A DNA stretch of 64,000 bases from Clostridia bacterium UC5.1-1E11 (GTDB taxonomy: Bacteria > Bacillota > Clostridia > Oscillospirales > Acutalibacteraceae): contig BCAA01000001.1 in assembly GCA_001305115.1 (NCBI GenBank), forward strand, positions 248,001-312,000. Direction: 5' to 3'. The translations under genes were made by a program, and so were the position numbers. This document shows, in pieces, positions 27,743 through 37,669 of the stretch. The notes beneath the pieces were generated by a model that was not told the DNA's origin, did not search any database, and saw only the letters and a program-made list of their open reading frames with translations. Positions within the stretch are counted from its first letter, which is position 1, and each line of letters starts with the position of its first letter.

Positions 27743-28708
27743 TCAGTCTTTACACCGCCATGTGTCCAAAATCGACTGTGCCGCCGAAACGAGCCCCAAG
27801 CTGTCGGGATATGCATCCACGTGTAACCAATGAATATTCTCCTCCCGGCGAAACCAAGTCAACTGCCGTTTGGCGTAGCGGCGTGTCTCTCGTTTGATGT
27901 TCTCCGCAACCTCCTCCCGGGAAATCTCCCCCTGAAAATAGGGCGCCCACTCCTTATAGCCGATCGCTTGTCGTGCCGTAGAAGCACGTTGCCCCAGTAC
28001 CTGACGGGCCTCCTCCTCCAAACCATCTGCCATCATTTTGTCAACCCGCGCATTGATCCTCGCATAGAGATTTTCCCGGTCGAGAAAGTCCAAACCGATC
28101 ATACAGACATGATAAGGAGATGGTTTCGTGCGGGATCGCTCGATCTGCTGAGTCATGGTCGAACCTGTTGTATAATAGATCTCGAGTGCCCGAATCACCC
28201 TTCCCAGATTATTCGGATGGAGGCGCGCTGCCGATTCCGGATCTATCCGCCGTAGCTCGTCCATCAAGGCCTGCGTCCCTTCCTCTTCCGCACGCTTTTT
28301 GAGAGAGGCGCGCAGGGCGTCGTCGCGGTCTTCCTCTGTGAATTGCAAGTTTTGTAGGAAAGAACGGACATACAACCCGGTTCCTCCAGCCAGTATGGGA
28401 AGCTTTCCGCGCGCATGAATATCTGCTACACACTGTGCCGCCAGTTTCACATAATCCGCCACACTGAACGACGCCTGGGGGGCCACAAAGTCAATCAGAT
28501 GATGCGGTACTCCACGCATCTCGTCCACCGTCGGCTTGGCTGTTCCGATCGACATTCCCGTATAAATCTGCATAGAGTCCGCCGATACGACTTCCCCTTC
28601 ACACCGAAGGGCCAGTTCCACTGCCAGTCCACTTTTTCCAGATGCCGTAGGCCCCACCACAGCAGCCACAGGTATCTGTGCATCCACTTTTTCTGCTTTC
28701 GAGATCAT
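27743..28708 (-). CDS. miaA: tRNA dimethylallyltransferase MiaA
   Basis: MiaA adds dimethylallyl to A37 of tRNAs reading UNN codons, the substrate of MiaB. The P-loop is VVGPTASGKSGLAVELA, followed by SADSMQIYTGMSIGTAKP, GVPHHLIDF and ILAGGTGLYVRSFL, then the C-terminal QAIGYKEW and RQLTWFRRE motifs. I prefer the ATG at 28708 (GGAG 12 nt upstream, 321 residues); a TTG overlapping the mutL stop at 28744 would add 12 residues. Expressed with mutL and mutS; miaB begins the same transcript. Confidence 0.94.
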   Translation of the reverse strand: MISKAEKVDAQIPVAAVVGPTASGKSGLAVELALRCEGEVVSADSMQIYTGMSIGTAKPTVDEMRGVPHHLIDFVAPQASFSVADYVKLAAQCVADIHARGKLPILAGGTGLYVRSFLQNLQFTEEDRDDALRASLKKRAEEEGTQALMDELRRIDPESAARLHPNNLGRVIRALEIYYTTGSTMTQQIERSRTKPSPYHVCMIGLDFLDRENLYARINARVDKMMADGLEEEARQVLGQRASTARQAIGYKEWAPYFQGEISREEVAENIKRETRRYAKRQLTWFRREENIHWLHVDAYPDSLGLVSAAQSILDTWRCKD

Positions 28709-28740
28709 TTCTATTATAACTCCATCTGGTAAAGAATTTG

Positions 28741-30717
28741 TCAAACCCGGCCGAATTGCTTTTCCAAATCGCGTTTTTTGAGTAGAATCGAAACTGGGCG
28801 TCCATGCGGGCAGTAGCGAATCTGCGGATTTTGCTCCAATCGGTCCGCCAAGGCGAGCAATTCTTCCGGCCGACTCTCATCCCCCGCCTTGACAGCCGCC
28901 CGGCAGGCGACATTGTGATAAAGCCAGTCGAGCCGCTCAGTCGTGAGGTCATTTTTACTATTCGCAAGGTAGCCGGCCATCTCCATCACGGCATCGGCCA
29001 CCCCTTCACCCCCCAGAATCAAGGGGGCGCTGCGCACCAATATGGTACCTGCTCCAAAGTCCTCCAGCTCAAATCCTGCCTGCTCATAGAGCTCCAATGC
29101 ATTCAGAACCGCGGCGTATTCATTTTTTTCCAGAGTGACGGTTACAGGCTGCAATAACATCTGATGGGCGACAGTCCCCCGATTTGCCTTTAATTCCTCA
29201 TACAGCATCCGTTCATGTGCCGCATGCTTATCAATCAAAATCAATTCATCCCCGCGTTCCAAAAGGATGTATGTTCCGAAAGCTTCTCCCACCAGCCGTG
29301 CAGGAAGGGGTTCTACCTTTTGCTTAGAAGTAGGCTCCTCAGCCGGAACCACCGGCTGTACAGGTTCCTGCGTTTTTTCCTCCTCTAACGCCTCCCCTTT
29401 TTCCTGCGAAGGCGTATTCAGAGCAGTAGTTTCTTCGTCTTCCGGTCCTGCAACATCCACAAAACGCATGTCTGCGCCAAAAGTACGTGTCAACCCTGAA
29501 GGGACGCCACTGTCGTTTACCGAAAGCCCTGGAAGCGGTTCCGCAGGTTGGATCTTCGGGGCAGGAACCGCCGGTTTAGGCGTATGGACCGCCTCTCGCA
29601 CAAGCGGCTCCAGCGGTGTAGACGTTTGAGCCACCGGCTCAACCATCCGCAGAGGAAGCTGCTCTGCGGTACTTGTTTTCGGGAAGGGAGCAGGTGCTGG
29701 ACGTTCTAGTTTCATCACATTTGGGCTATCCCATTGATTTAATGCGGTTTTAACGCCGTGATACACTGCATCAAAAATGGGACGCTCGTTCAAAAAACGC
29801 ACCTCGATCTTGGCTGGATGCACATTGACATCCACGGACCCATAGGCCATGCGCAAATGCAAAACGCACGCCGGCACCTTCCCCACCATGAGGGACCCCT
29901 TAAAAGCCTCCTCCAAAGCTACCATCGCCGTCCTGCTCTTCACATAGCGGCCATTCAGAAAAAAGTGCTGCATGCTCCGATTGGGGCGGGCATTGGCAGG
30001 CTTACTGACAAATCCAGATACCTCTATCCCATTATAGTCATACTCTACAGGCATCAGTCCAGCTGTAAATTCTTTGCCGAATACCGCATAGATGGCAGAC
30101 TTCAGTTTGCCGTCTCCCGGCGTATGCAGCGTCTCTTTCCCATCCCGTATAAAGCGCACAGAAACCTCCGGATGCGAAAGTGCAAGGCGATCCATTACGG
30201 CTGCAACCGCATTGGCCTCCGTTACATCTTTTTTTAGAAATTTCATGCGGGCGGGCGTGTTGTAAAAGAGATCGCGCACCACAAAAGTGGTTCCCTGTGC
30301 ACACCCTGCATCTTCACAACACTCTTCTTCTCCACCCGAGATCACATATCGTGTTCCGGCTAACTCATCCGCAGTGCGGGTGAGCAATTCCACCCGCGCC
30401 ACCGCCGCGATGGACGCCAATGCTTCCCCCCGAAAACCAAGCGTAGCGATATTTTCCAAATCGTCCTGGACCTTTACTTTACTGGTCGCATGGCGCAGGA
30501 AAGCGACTGGCACATCCTCCCGCACGATTCCACTGCCGTTGTCGGTGACACGCATAAAAGTGGTGCCGCCGTTTTTGATTTCCACTGTCAAAATGGTGGC
30601 GCCAGCATCCACTGCATTTTCTACAAGTTCCTTAATCACAGAACTGGGACGCTCCACTACCTCGCCAGCAGCGATCAGCTCTGCCACGTGCTTATCCAAT
30701 ACATTAATTTTGCTCAT
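28741..30717 (-). CDS. mutL: DNA mismatch repair protein MutL
   Basis: A 658-residue GHKL ATPase. N-terminal motifs are IAAGEVVERPSSVIKELVENAVDAGA, DNGSGI and TLGFRGEALASIAAVA; the C-terminal dimerisation domain contains the DKHAAHERMLYEEL endonuclease motif and CPHGRPVSILL, so this MutL should nick DNA like other Gram-positive MutLs. The 180-residue linker is Pro/Glu-rich and poorly conserved. It overlaps miaA's frame and follows mutS by about 20 nt. Confidence 0.97.
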   Translation of the reverse strand: MSKINVLDKHVAELIAAGEVVERPSSVIKELVENAVDAGATILTVEIKNGGTTFMRVTDNGSGIVREDVPVAFLRHATSKVKVQDDLENIATLGFRGEALASIAAVARVELLTRTADELAGTRYVISGGEEECCEDAGCAQGTTFVVRDLFYNTPARMKFLKKDVTEANAVAAVMDRLALSHPEVSVRFIRDGKETLHTPGDGKLKSAIYAVFGKEFTAGLMPVEYDYNGIEVSGFVSKPANARPNRSMQHFFLNGRYVKSRTAMVALEEAFKGSLMVGKVPACVLHLRMAYGSVDVNVHPAKIEVRFLNERPIFDAVYHGVKTALNQWDSPNVMKLERPAPAPFPKTSTAEQLPLRMVEPVAQTSTPLEPLVREAVHTPKPAVPAPKIQPAEPLPGLSVNDSGVPSGLTRTFGADMRFVDVAGPEDEETTALNTPSQEKGEALEEEKTQEPVQPVVPAEEPTSKQKVEPLPARLVGEAFGTYILLERGDELILIDKHAAHERMLYEELKANRGTVAHQMLLQPVTVTLEKNEYAAVLNALELYEQAGFELEDFGAGTILVRSAPLILGGEGVADAVMEMAGYLANSKNDLTTERLDWLYHNVACRAAVKAGDESRPEELLALADRLEQNPQIRYCPHGRPVSILLKKRDLEKQFGRV

Positions 30718-30735
30718 GCGGCACCTCCTTTATCT

Positions 30736-33345
30736 CTATTTCGCAAGCCGACAAAGTTCAAACAAGGTGTTCATGCACTCAATTGGCGTCAACGTATTGA
30801 CATCCAACTGCCGCAAACGCCCCATCACTTCTGTTTCATTTGGTGGAATCAGAGCTAACTGCGCTTCTGCCTCTTCCTGGCGCTTTTTCCCACGCGCCTT
30901 TGGCATAGAAACCTGCTGTCCCTGTTCCAGCTCCGCTAAAATCTGTTTCGCGCGTGCGACCACCTTCTCCGGAACGCCTGCCAACTTTGCCACCTCAATT
31001 CCAAAGCTGTCATCCGCTCCGCCGCGCACGATTCGGCGCAAAAATGTGATGTCGTCCCCGCGCTTTTTAACCGCGATGTTGTAGTTTTTGACTCCCTCAA
31101 TCAGCGATTCCAATTCGGTCAACTCGTGGTAATGTGTGGCAAAGAGGGTTTTTGCCCCCAGTGTCTTTTTGTCCGCAGCATACTCCAAAACTGCGCGCGC
31201 AATGCTCATCCCATCGTAGGTAGAAGTTCCCCGGCCGATCTCATCCAAAATCAACAGACTCCTGTCGGTCGCATTTTTTACAATATCCGCCACCTCGGTC
31301 ATTTCGACCATGAAAGTAGATTGCCCAGAAGCCAGATCGTCCGATGCCCCCACACGCGTAAAAATGCTATCTACAATGCCAACTTCTGCATAGGAGGCCG
31401 GAACAAAACAACCAATCTGCGCCATTACTACAATCAGCGCAATCTGGCGCATATAGGTCGATTTACCTGCCATGTTTGGGCCTGTAATAATCGCTACACG
31501 GTTTTCCCCTTTATCCAACAGGACATCATTCGGCACAAAAGGCGCATCCAGCAACGCCTCCACCACCGGGTGACGGCTTTCCTTTAGCAGAATCTTTCCA
31601 TTGAGGTCCACTACCGGACGTGTATATCCATTGTTCACAGACACCTGTGCAAAAGAGAGCAAAACATCCAAACGCGCAACTGCCCGTGCCGTCTTTTGAA
31701 TACGGTTCAATTGAGCGGCAACCGTTTTACGGACCTCATCAAAAAGCTGGTGCTCCAGCTGAACCGAGCGGTCATGCGCGCCAAGAATCCGCCCTTCCAA
31801 CTCCTTGAGTTCCGGCGTAATATAGCGCTCACAATTGGTCAAAGTCTGCTTGCGTATGTACTCCGGAGGGGCCTGATCCTTATATGCATTGGTGATCTCG
31901 ATATAATAGCCAAACACACGGTTATAACCCACTTTCAGCTTTGGGATACCTGTGCGGTCGCGTTCCTTCGCTTCAATCTGAGCGATAATTCCCTTCCCGT
32001 CGCTCATATCCCCTTTGAGTTCATCCAACTCTGCACTATACCCTGGCTTTATGATCCCACCCTCTCGAATCGTAAATGGCGGTTCCTCGACAATTGCGCG
32101 ATCAATCAGATCCAATACGTCGTCCAATGGGTCCAGATCCTGCTGGACTCCCGCCAGCATCGCAGATGTTCTATCCATCAAGAGATGTTTCAATCCCGGA
32201 AGCTTGGCCGCAGTCGCGGCAAGCGAGCGCAATTCCCGCCCGTTGGCAGAGCCGTACACAATACGGGACATCAAGCGTTCCAAATCATAAATACCGGTGA
32301 GCTGCTCTGAAAGGTTATCCCGCAGAATTGCATCCCCAGAAAGCTCCTCTACCGCATTTAAGCGGCGGCTGATCTGCGCGGGGCTGAGAAGCGGCTGCTC
32401 AATCCAGGAACGAATCAGACGCTTCCCCATTGCCGTACGGGTTTTGTCTAATACCCAAAGCAAAGACCCTCGCTTTTCCTTGTTTCGCATGGTTTCGAGC
32501 AGTTCCAAATTCCGCCGAGCATTGAGATCCAAACGCATGAATTGGGCGCCGCTGTAGAGTTCTACCTCTGTCATGCGTTCCAAGCCTGTTCGTTGCGTTC
32601 GCTTCAAATAACGCAGTAGAGCGCCGATTGCCCGTACTACCAGCGGATTTTGCTCCAATCCTAACGCATCCAACGTCTCCTTTTGGAATTGCTCCAAAAC
32701 AAGCGGTTCACATATTTCCACCTCATATTCCGACGAATCCAGCAACTCTAAGCTGGCAGACAGCCGTTCCTTGATAAAAGCCGGAAGCGCCTTGTATTCC
32801 AGTATGTCTGGATTCACCAAAATCTCACGCGGCGAATAGCGGGAAAGTTCATTGAAGAGTTGTTCCTCCAAATCCTCGCCCGCCAGCGTGGTGGCATGTA
32901 ACTCTCCGGTAGAAATATCCGCAAAACAAACTCCCGCCTGCGCCCCTTCTGCACAAAGCGAGCAAATAAAATTGTTGCGCGTCTCGTCCAGCATACTGCT
33001 CTCCAGTACGGTACCGGGCGTAATGACACGCACAATATCGCGTTTAACAAGCCCTTTTGCAAGTGCAGGGTCCTCCATCTGCTCACAGATGGCCACCTTA
33101 TACCCCTTGGCAACCAGGCGCGCAATATAAGTCTCCGCACTGTGGAATGGAACGCCGCACATGGGAGCGCGCTCTTCCTGCCCACAATCGCGCCCGGTGA
33201 GCGTCAACTCCAGTTCCCGGGACGCAAGCTTTGCGTCGTCGAAGAACATCTCATAAAAATCGCCCAGACGGAAAAACAGAAGCGTGTCGGGGTATTGCTC
33301 TTTTATTTGAAAATACTGCTGCATCATGGGGGATAAATTCGCCAT
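30736..33345 (-). CDS. mutS: DNA mismatch repair protein MutS
   Basis: An 869-residue MutS1. The mismatch-reading Phe-x-Glu is in LLFFRLGDFYEMFFDDA, and the ATPase has TGPNMAGKSTYMRQIALI (Walker A), LILDEIGRGTSTYDGMSI (Walker B) and the FATHYHELTEL His switch. The C terminus has the helix-turn-helix dimer segment and a short tail. Start ATG has GAAGGAGGAAG upstream. It recognises mismatches and recruits MutL, encoded immediately downstream. Confidence 0.98.
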   Translation of the reverse strand: MANLSPMMQQYFQIKEQYPDTLLFFRLGDFYEMFFDDAKLASRELELTLTGRDCGQEERAPMCGVPFHSAETYIARLVAKGYKVAICEQMEDPALAKGLVKRDIVRVITPGTVLESSMLDETRNNFICSLCAEGAQAGVCFADISTGELHATTLAGEDLEEQLFNELSRYSPREILVNPDILEYKALPAFIKERLSASLELLDSSEYEVEICEPLVLEQFQKETLDALGLEQNPLVVRAIGALLRYLKRTQRTGLERMTEVELYSGAQFMRLDLNARRNLELLETMRNKEKRGSLLWVLDKTRTAMGKRLIRSWIEQPLLSPAQISRRLNAVEELSGDAILRDNLSEQLTGIYDLERLMSRIVYGSANGRELRSLAATAAKLPGLKHLLMDRTSAMLAGVQQDLDPLDDVLDLIDRAIVEEPPFTIREGGIIKPGYSAELDELKGDMSDGKGIIAQIEAKERDRTGIPKLKVGYNRVFGYYIEITNAYKDQAPPEYIRKQTLTNCERYITPELKELEGRILGAHDRSVQLEHQLFDEVRKTVAAQLNRIQKTARAVARLDVLLSFAQVSVNNGYTRPVVDLNGKILLKESRHPVVEALLDAPFVPNDVLLDKGENRVAIITGPNMAGKSTYMRQIALIVVMAQIGCFVPASYAEVGIVDSIFTRVGASDDLASGQSTFMVEMTEVADIVKNATDRSLLILDEIGRGTSTYDGMSIARAVLEYAADKKTLGAKTLFATHYHELTELESLIEGVKNYNIAVKKRGDDITFLRRIVRGGADDSFGIEVAKLAGVPEKVVARAKQILAELEQGQQVSMPKARGKKRQEEAEAQLALIPPNETEVMGRLRQLDVNTLTPIECMNTLFELCRLAK

Positions 33346-33380
33346 GCTTGCGCCCTTCCTCCTTCACAAAAGAAACAATC

Positions 33381-33403
33381 CCCGCCGGGGTTCACCCGGC
33401 GGG
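33381..33403 (-). terminator. GC-rich hairpin before mutS
   Basis: CCCGCCGGG and CCCGGCGGG form a 9-bp stem with a 5-nt loop, followed on the minus strand by GATTGTTTC, a weak U tract. It may partly attenuate mutS transcription; full termination is unlikely because mutS has no other visible promoter. Confidence 0.4.
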
Positions 33404-33449
33404 AGCTTTGTCTCTTGGTTCAATTCAAGTCCTTCTGTCGCCGGCAGGA

Positions 33450-33854
33450 TCAGTGGCATCCGCCGCAAGCAGAACAATTCCCACCGCAGGACTCCACATA
33501 ATCCGCTGTGTTTGGATCTTCTCCATCCGCACTCTGGCTAATAATCGCACTGATACGCTGCAAAAGATGATCCATCTCCTCTTTGGCGCGATTGTAAGCG
33601 GTCATATTCTCATTTTGCATAATGCGCGCATAAATATGGCGCATCTCGCCATTCAAGCGCCGTAATTTCTCATCATCGCGCGTGTCGCTCTGTGTCTCAT
33701 TGCTGATCGCAATACGCTTGAGGTTAAACTCCCCAATCAGTTCCTGCAACTCTTCATCTTTATCGCACTGGGCGCTCACCGCGCGCATATTCAAATAACG
33801 CTCATCCTTCTGCAACTGACGGCCGATTTCTCTTGCTAACTCAATCATATCCAT
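33450..33854 (-). CDS. YlbF/YmcA-family protein with Cys-rich tail
   Basis: A 134-residue, all-helical YlbF-like (Com_YlbF) protein. In Bacillus, YlbF and YmcA with YaaT form a complex that controls RNase Y and developmental phosphorelay. Residues 1-105 give the helical core (IELAREIGRQLQKDERYLNM...). The last 14 residues hold CGGNCSACGGCH, four cysteines spaced like metal ligands, consistent with the Fe-S clusters reported for the Bacillus complex. AGGAGA precedes the ATG. It lies between miaB and mutS. Confidence 0.82.
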   Translation of the reverse strand: MDMIELAREIGRQLQKDERYLNMRAVSAQCDKDEELQELIGEFNLKRIAISNETQSDTRDDEKLRRLNGEMRHIYARIMQNENMTAYNRAKEEMDHLLQRISAIISQSADGEDPNTADYVESCGGNCSACGGCH

Positions 33855-33927
33855 GTTAAATCTCTCCTGTTTCTAAATATCAATCATTCATTTCTATCTA
33901 AAACGGTTTCAAAACCGATCGAACCCT

Positions 33928-35336
33928 CTATACAAGTTCCCCTCGCAAAATCCAATTGCGTGCAGCAGTTACCCGAACATCGGCAAACGACCCGATCAGC
34001 GACGGGGCCCCGGGAAAGTCCACTACAACATTGCCGTCCGTCCTGCCGGTCAACAGCCCTGTCTTTTCATTTTGTTCTTCTACCAAAACCCGCTGTATAG
34101 TTCCCACCGTGGCCGCGCAACGGCTTGCCGCAATCCGTTCCTGTTCCGCGCAGAGTTCTTGAAACCATCTGGTTTTTTCCTCAGCAGGAATAGGATCGTC
34201 CATTTTGCAGCGCGTGTCCCGACGCGAGGAGAATAGATGAACGTATAAAGAGAGGTAAACTCCACCTGCCGAATCAGATCCACCGTGTCTTGAAACTCTG
34301 CATAGGTTTCCCCGGGGAACCCGACAATAATATCGGAGGTTAGCGATAGATCTGGGATCTGTTTCTTTGCATAGGCAATCAGATCCAAATATTTTTCCCG
34401 CGTATATCCGCGGTTCATCTCCCGCAGAACACGGTTGTTGCCAGACTGGAACGGAAGATGCAAATGATGGCTGATGTGCGTCCCTTGGGCAATGGTATCG
34501 ATCAGCTCGTGCGTTGCATCCTTGGGATGGGATGTCATAAAACGAATGCGATAGTCCCCCTCCACAGCATCGAGCATACGCAACAACGCAGAGAAGTTAA
34601 CCCCTTCCTCCCGATGCTTGCCGTAGGAATTTACATTCTGCCCCAACAGTGTAATGTCCTTATAGCCGGACCGAACCAGCCCGGTGAACTCTTCCAAGAT
34701 CGCCTGGGGAGACCGGCTCCGCTCTCTTCCCCGCACATATGGAACAATGCAATAGGAACAGAAATTGTCACAGCCATACATCACTGTGCACCAAGCGCGG
34801 ATATTCCCGTCGCGGTGGATGGGCAACCCTTCCACAATCTGCTGATCTTCACTGTCGTCGCCACGCTCAAAGATACGGCGCCCATCTGTCAACATCCGGA
34901 ACATCAGTTCCGGGAAACGATGAATCACATGGGTACCAAATACCAAATTCACATAAGGAAAGCTCTTTCGAATGCGCTCTGCCACATGTTCCTGCTCCAT
35001 CATGCATCCACATAGGGCAATTAAAACAGACGGATGCCGGCGTTTGATATTTTTCAAAGCGCCCACATTTCCAAATACACGATCTTCGGCGTGTTCACGA
35101 ATTGCACATGTGTTGAACAGAATAAAATCCGCTTCATTGACGTCGTCCGTAAAATCAAATCCCATCTGTTCCAACTGGCCTTTGATTTTTTCGCCGTCCG
35201 CCACATTTTGCTGGCAACCATAGGTGTGTACAAATGCCATTGGCTGGGGACCACGCGCACGGATTGCCATAATCTGTGCAACATCCTCTATATATTGTTT
35301 TTGGGAAAATTCTGCCAAAAGGTTAGCCCTCCCCAT
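33928..35336 (-). CDS. miaB: tRNA-2-methylthio-N6-dimethylallyladenosine synthase MiaB (frameshifted)
   Basis: MiaB is a radical-SAM enzyme that adds methylthio to i6A37 made by MiaA. It has the UPF0004 domain (FVHTYGCQQNVADGEKIKG, NTCAIREHAEDR), the radical-SAM triad VMYGCDNFCSYCIVPYVRG and a C-terminal TRAM domain (GTIQRVLVEE...VVVDFPG). The frames part at a T4 run on plus (34203-34206); one more base gives GTRAAKMDDPIPAEEKTRW and 469 residues. I start at the ATG at 35336, which gives the conserved N-terminal helix; the predicted leader is only about 12 nt with no Shine-Dalgarno. Confidence 0.9.
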
Positions 35337-35355
35337 GTTGTATGGTTTTCGTGTC

Positions 35356-35384
35356 ATTATACCATATTGTACATACTCTCGCAA
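35356..35384 (-). promoter_or_regulatory. Promoter of the miaB-to-comEA minus-strand operon
   Basis: Minus-strand -35 TTGCGA (35379-35384) and -10 TATAAT (35356-35361) with a 17-nt spacer. Initiation would fall about 12 nt before the miaB ATG. Confidence 0.7.
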
Positions 35385-35462
35385 GGTCTCTCTTGTTTTT
35401 ACAAAAAATATGTTTTTATTCCGAAAAATTATAAAAAGTCAAAAATTAAACAAAAAATGCTC

Positions 35463-35491
35463 TTGACGCAGGCCCCTACTCTCGTTATACT
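35463..35491 (+). promoter_or_regulatory. Promoter of the C39-like lipoprotein gene
   Basis: Plus-strand -35 TTGACG (35463-35468) and -10 TATACT (35486-35491), 17-nt spacer. Strong, near consensus. Confidence 0.75.
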
Positions 35492-35498
35492 AAACCCA

Positions 35499-35519
35499 TT
35501 ATGCCAAAAAACGGCATAA
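35499..35519 (+). promoter_or_regulatory. Inverted repeat in the lipoprotein leader
   Basis: TTATGCC and GGCATAA are perfect 7-nt arms with a 7-nt A-rich gap, starting at the expected transcription start site. It could be an operator or an mRNA-stabilising 5' hairpin. Confidence 0.45.
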
Positions 35520-35548
35520 AAATTGAATGTAGAAATGGAGATCGAGAA

Positions 35549-36388
35549 ATGAAAAAAACTGTAACTCTGGCGCTTTCCCTGCTATTGGCTATGAATTTAC
35601 TAACAGGATGCAGTACGGCAGGCGCGCCTGTGGGGACAGACCCATCCTCGAAGGATGCCAACCAGACCAGCTCTCAGAGCAGCATGGAAGCGGAGACTTC
35701 CACCGGGAACTTTACAGATGAAATGAAAATGGCTTATGCTGCCGACCTTTCGCCTGACGATGGAGCGGATTCCGTGGAACGGCAGGCGGATGTAAAGAAT
35801 TCCCCCTATTTTACAAGCAATGACTATTATAACATGACCTCCACGGACACCTTAACCATTCTTCCAAAATTCCAAACGATCCAACAAACGTCGGAATGGA
35901 GCTGTGGCGTTACCAGTGCAATGATGGTCCTGAACTACTACGGAAAACTTGGCGATTGGAATGAAGCATCGCTGGCCGAACTACGTCGGGATAACACGCC
36001 CAGTGCTACTACATTGCGGCAGGCGATGGATATTTTTGATGGTGTTGGTGGATTTACATATACAACCACCTACGATTTCGAAGACTTGGAACAGATCGAT
36101 TTGACCATGATCCAAGACTACCTCAAGGACGGCGTTCCGGTAATGATCGCGTGGAACGATTGGGGTGGACACTGGCAAGTAATCATCGGCTATGACACAA
36201 TGGGGACAGAAACGCTCGCGGACGATGTCATCATTGTGGCAGATCCATACGATACAACCGACCATAACCAGGATGGCTATGGGGTTTACCCAGCGGAACG
36301 CTTTTTCTACAATTGGACCATGTATGATTTCTTTGAAAATGACCCCAACGATAAGTTGTTCCTTGCTGCAAAACCAGTAGAAGAATAA
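35549..36388 (+). CDS. Secreted lipoprotein with C39-like cysteine-peptidase domain
   Basis: A 279-residue lipoprotein. The signal peptide MKKTVTLALSLLLAMNLLTGC ends in the lipobox LLTGC (Cys21), followed by a Ser/Thr-rich tether (22-95). The domain has EWSCGVTSAMMVLNYYG with candidate Cys119, GGHWQVIIGYD with His208 and ADPYD with Asp232, the layout of C39-like (papain-fold) proteins. It probably sits on the outer face of the membrane; activity and substrate are unknown. GGAGA precedes the ATG. Single-gene unit with its own promoter and terminator. Confidence 0.85.
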   Translation: MKKTVTLALSLLLAMNLLTGCSTAGAPVGTDPSSKDANQTSSQSSMEAETSTGNFTDEMKMAYAADLSPDDGADSVERQADVKNSPYFTSNDYYNMTSTDTLTILPKFQTIQQTSEWSCGVTSAMMVLNYYGKLGDWNEASLAELRRDNTPSATTLRQAMDIFDGVGGFTYTTTYDFEDLEQIDLTMIQDYLKDGVPVMIAWNDWGGHWQVIIGYDTMGTETLADDVIIVADPYDTTDHNQDGYGVYPAERFFYNWTMYDFFENDPNDKLFLAAKPVEE

Positions 36389-36399
36389 AGACAAAATAA

Positions 36400-36441
36400 A
36401 GCAGAAGCCGGTTTGAGAAAAAACTGGCTTCTGCTCTTTTT
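36400..36441. terminator. Bidirectional intrinsic terminator
   Basis: A 15-bp stem with one G-U pair (AGCAGAAGCCGGTTT / AAACTGGCTTCTGCT), 6-nt loop and T5. The minus-side tail is also T-rich, serving the convergent DUF4097 gene. Confidence 0.85.
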
Positions 36442-37669
36442 ATGCGTTATTGGTATCAAAAGTGATCTGAATACGGCCCAGATCGGTGGTTACTTGTAAC
36501 TTTTTGGTCCCTGTGGATTTATTCTCCAGGTTCTTTTTCCCAAGTCTCTGCTCCGTGATAATTTGGTAATCCTCCTGGTTTCCATAGATCGTTCCGGCAA
36601 CTTCCCCATTTACGGTTTTTAGCTGAATATCCGGCGACTGCAGTCCTTCCAAAGAAATCGCACCATTGGTGGTTTCCGCCTGGATCGCCTGCGTTGCTTG
36701 AACAGCGTGTAACGCAATGAATCCATTCTTCGATTCAAGGTTCATCACCTCGGAAATACAGTCTTCCAAGTGGATGGCTCCGTTGCTTGTGCTAAGCTCA
36801 ATCTGTTGATCGGCCTGTATCGCACGAAGGATTAATTTCCCGTTTCTCGTTTTTGTACATAGGTTCTCCACGCCTAGATGGTCGAAGTCAATGGTTGCGT
36901 TTTGCGTTTCACAGGAAAATGACGTAAGTTGTTGTAAATCCTTTGCCTCAATTTTCCCATTGTCGATTTTTACATCAAGCCCTCCCAAGTAGGATGTAGG
37001 AAGCTGCACCACAATACGATAGGTACCCTTTTTCTGTTCCTGCTCTCTCTGGTCCTTATTTTCCAAATAGATCGTGCTTCCTTTTTGTCCCACTGTATAA
37101 AGTTGTGTGCTATCCGTCTCATAAGAAATCACAATCTCTTCTGTATCAGCAGCTTCAAAGGTGATGGATTTGTTTTCGGCTTCAAATTTCATCGCATCCA
37201 CTTCATGTACCGGCGCACGGTATTCTTCCATATGCTTTCCAACGGTATCCTTCTTCGATGAAGTCTCTCTTTCATCCCCCTGCAATATTTCTTCAGACAT
37301 CGAAGAAAAAGATTCTGAATGTCCTTTTGAGGGTAAAACCTGCTCTGCTACGGAATTAGTCCGTAATTCTTGATAGGTCACTATTCCGAGCGCCGTCCAC
37401 ACGCCCAATACCACCAGTATTGCAACGACTACCCCTAATGCAATCCAAATCGGTTTTAAACTAGGACGCCGCTGTGGATTTTCGAGCAAGATTTTTTGTG
37501 CCAGTTGATTGACATCCCCTAGACTGGCAACAGCCTCTTCTTCTGACAGCCCACTCTCCATTTTATCTTCTACGATTTCTTGATAAAATGCTACAATTGT
37601 ATTCCGATCACAATCTGGAAGCGCTCGTAAGAGCTGGTACAGTTTTTGGAAATAGGTCTCCTTTTTCAC
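36440..37669 (-). CDS. DUF1700 (HAAS)-DUF4097 membrane protein
   Basis: A 409-residue protein. Residues 1-65 form the DUF1700/HAAS helical domain (YQLLRALPDCDRNTIVAFYQEIVEDKMESGLSEEEAVASLGD), one membrane helix follows (about 73-95), and residues 160-409 form a DUF4097 beta-helix with repeated blocks such as TSNGAIHLED, SKNGFIALHA, TTNGAISLEG. Such proteins are usually encoded with a PadR regulator and are thought to sense or maintain the envelope; the role is inferred. The start overlaps padR by 4 nt (ATGA). Confidence 0.87.
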   Translation of the reverse strand: MKKETYFQKLYQLLRALPDCDRNTIVAFYQEIVEDKMESGLSEEEAVASLGDVNQLAQKILLENPQRRPSLKPIWIALGVVVAILVVLGVWTALGIVTYQELRTNSVAEQVLPSKGHSESFSSMSEEILQGDERETSSKKDTVGKHMEEYRAPVHEVDAMKFEAENKSITFEAADTEEIVISYETDSTQLYTVGQKGSTIYLENKDQREQEQKKGTYRIVVQLPTSYLGGLDVKIDNGKIEAKDLQQLTSFSCETQNATIDFDHLGVENLCTKTRNGKLILRAIQADQQIELSTSNGAIHLEDCISEVMNLESKNGFIALHAVQATQAIQAETTNGAISLEGLQSPDIQLKTVNGEVAGTIYGNQEDYQIITEQRLGKKNLENKSTGTKKLQVTTDLGRIQITFDTNNA

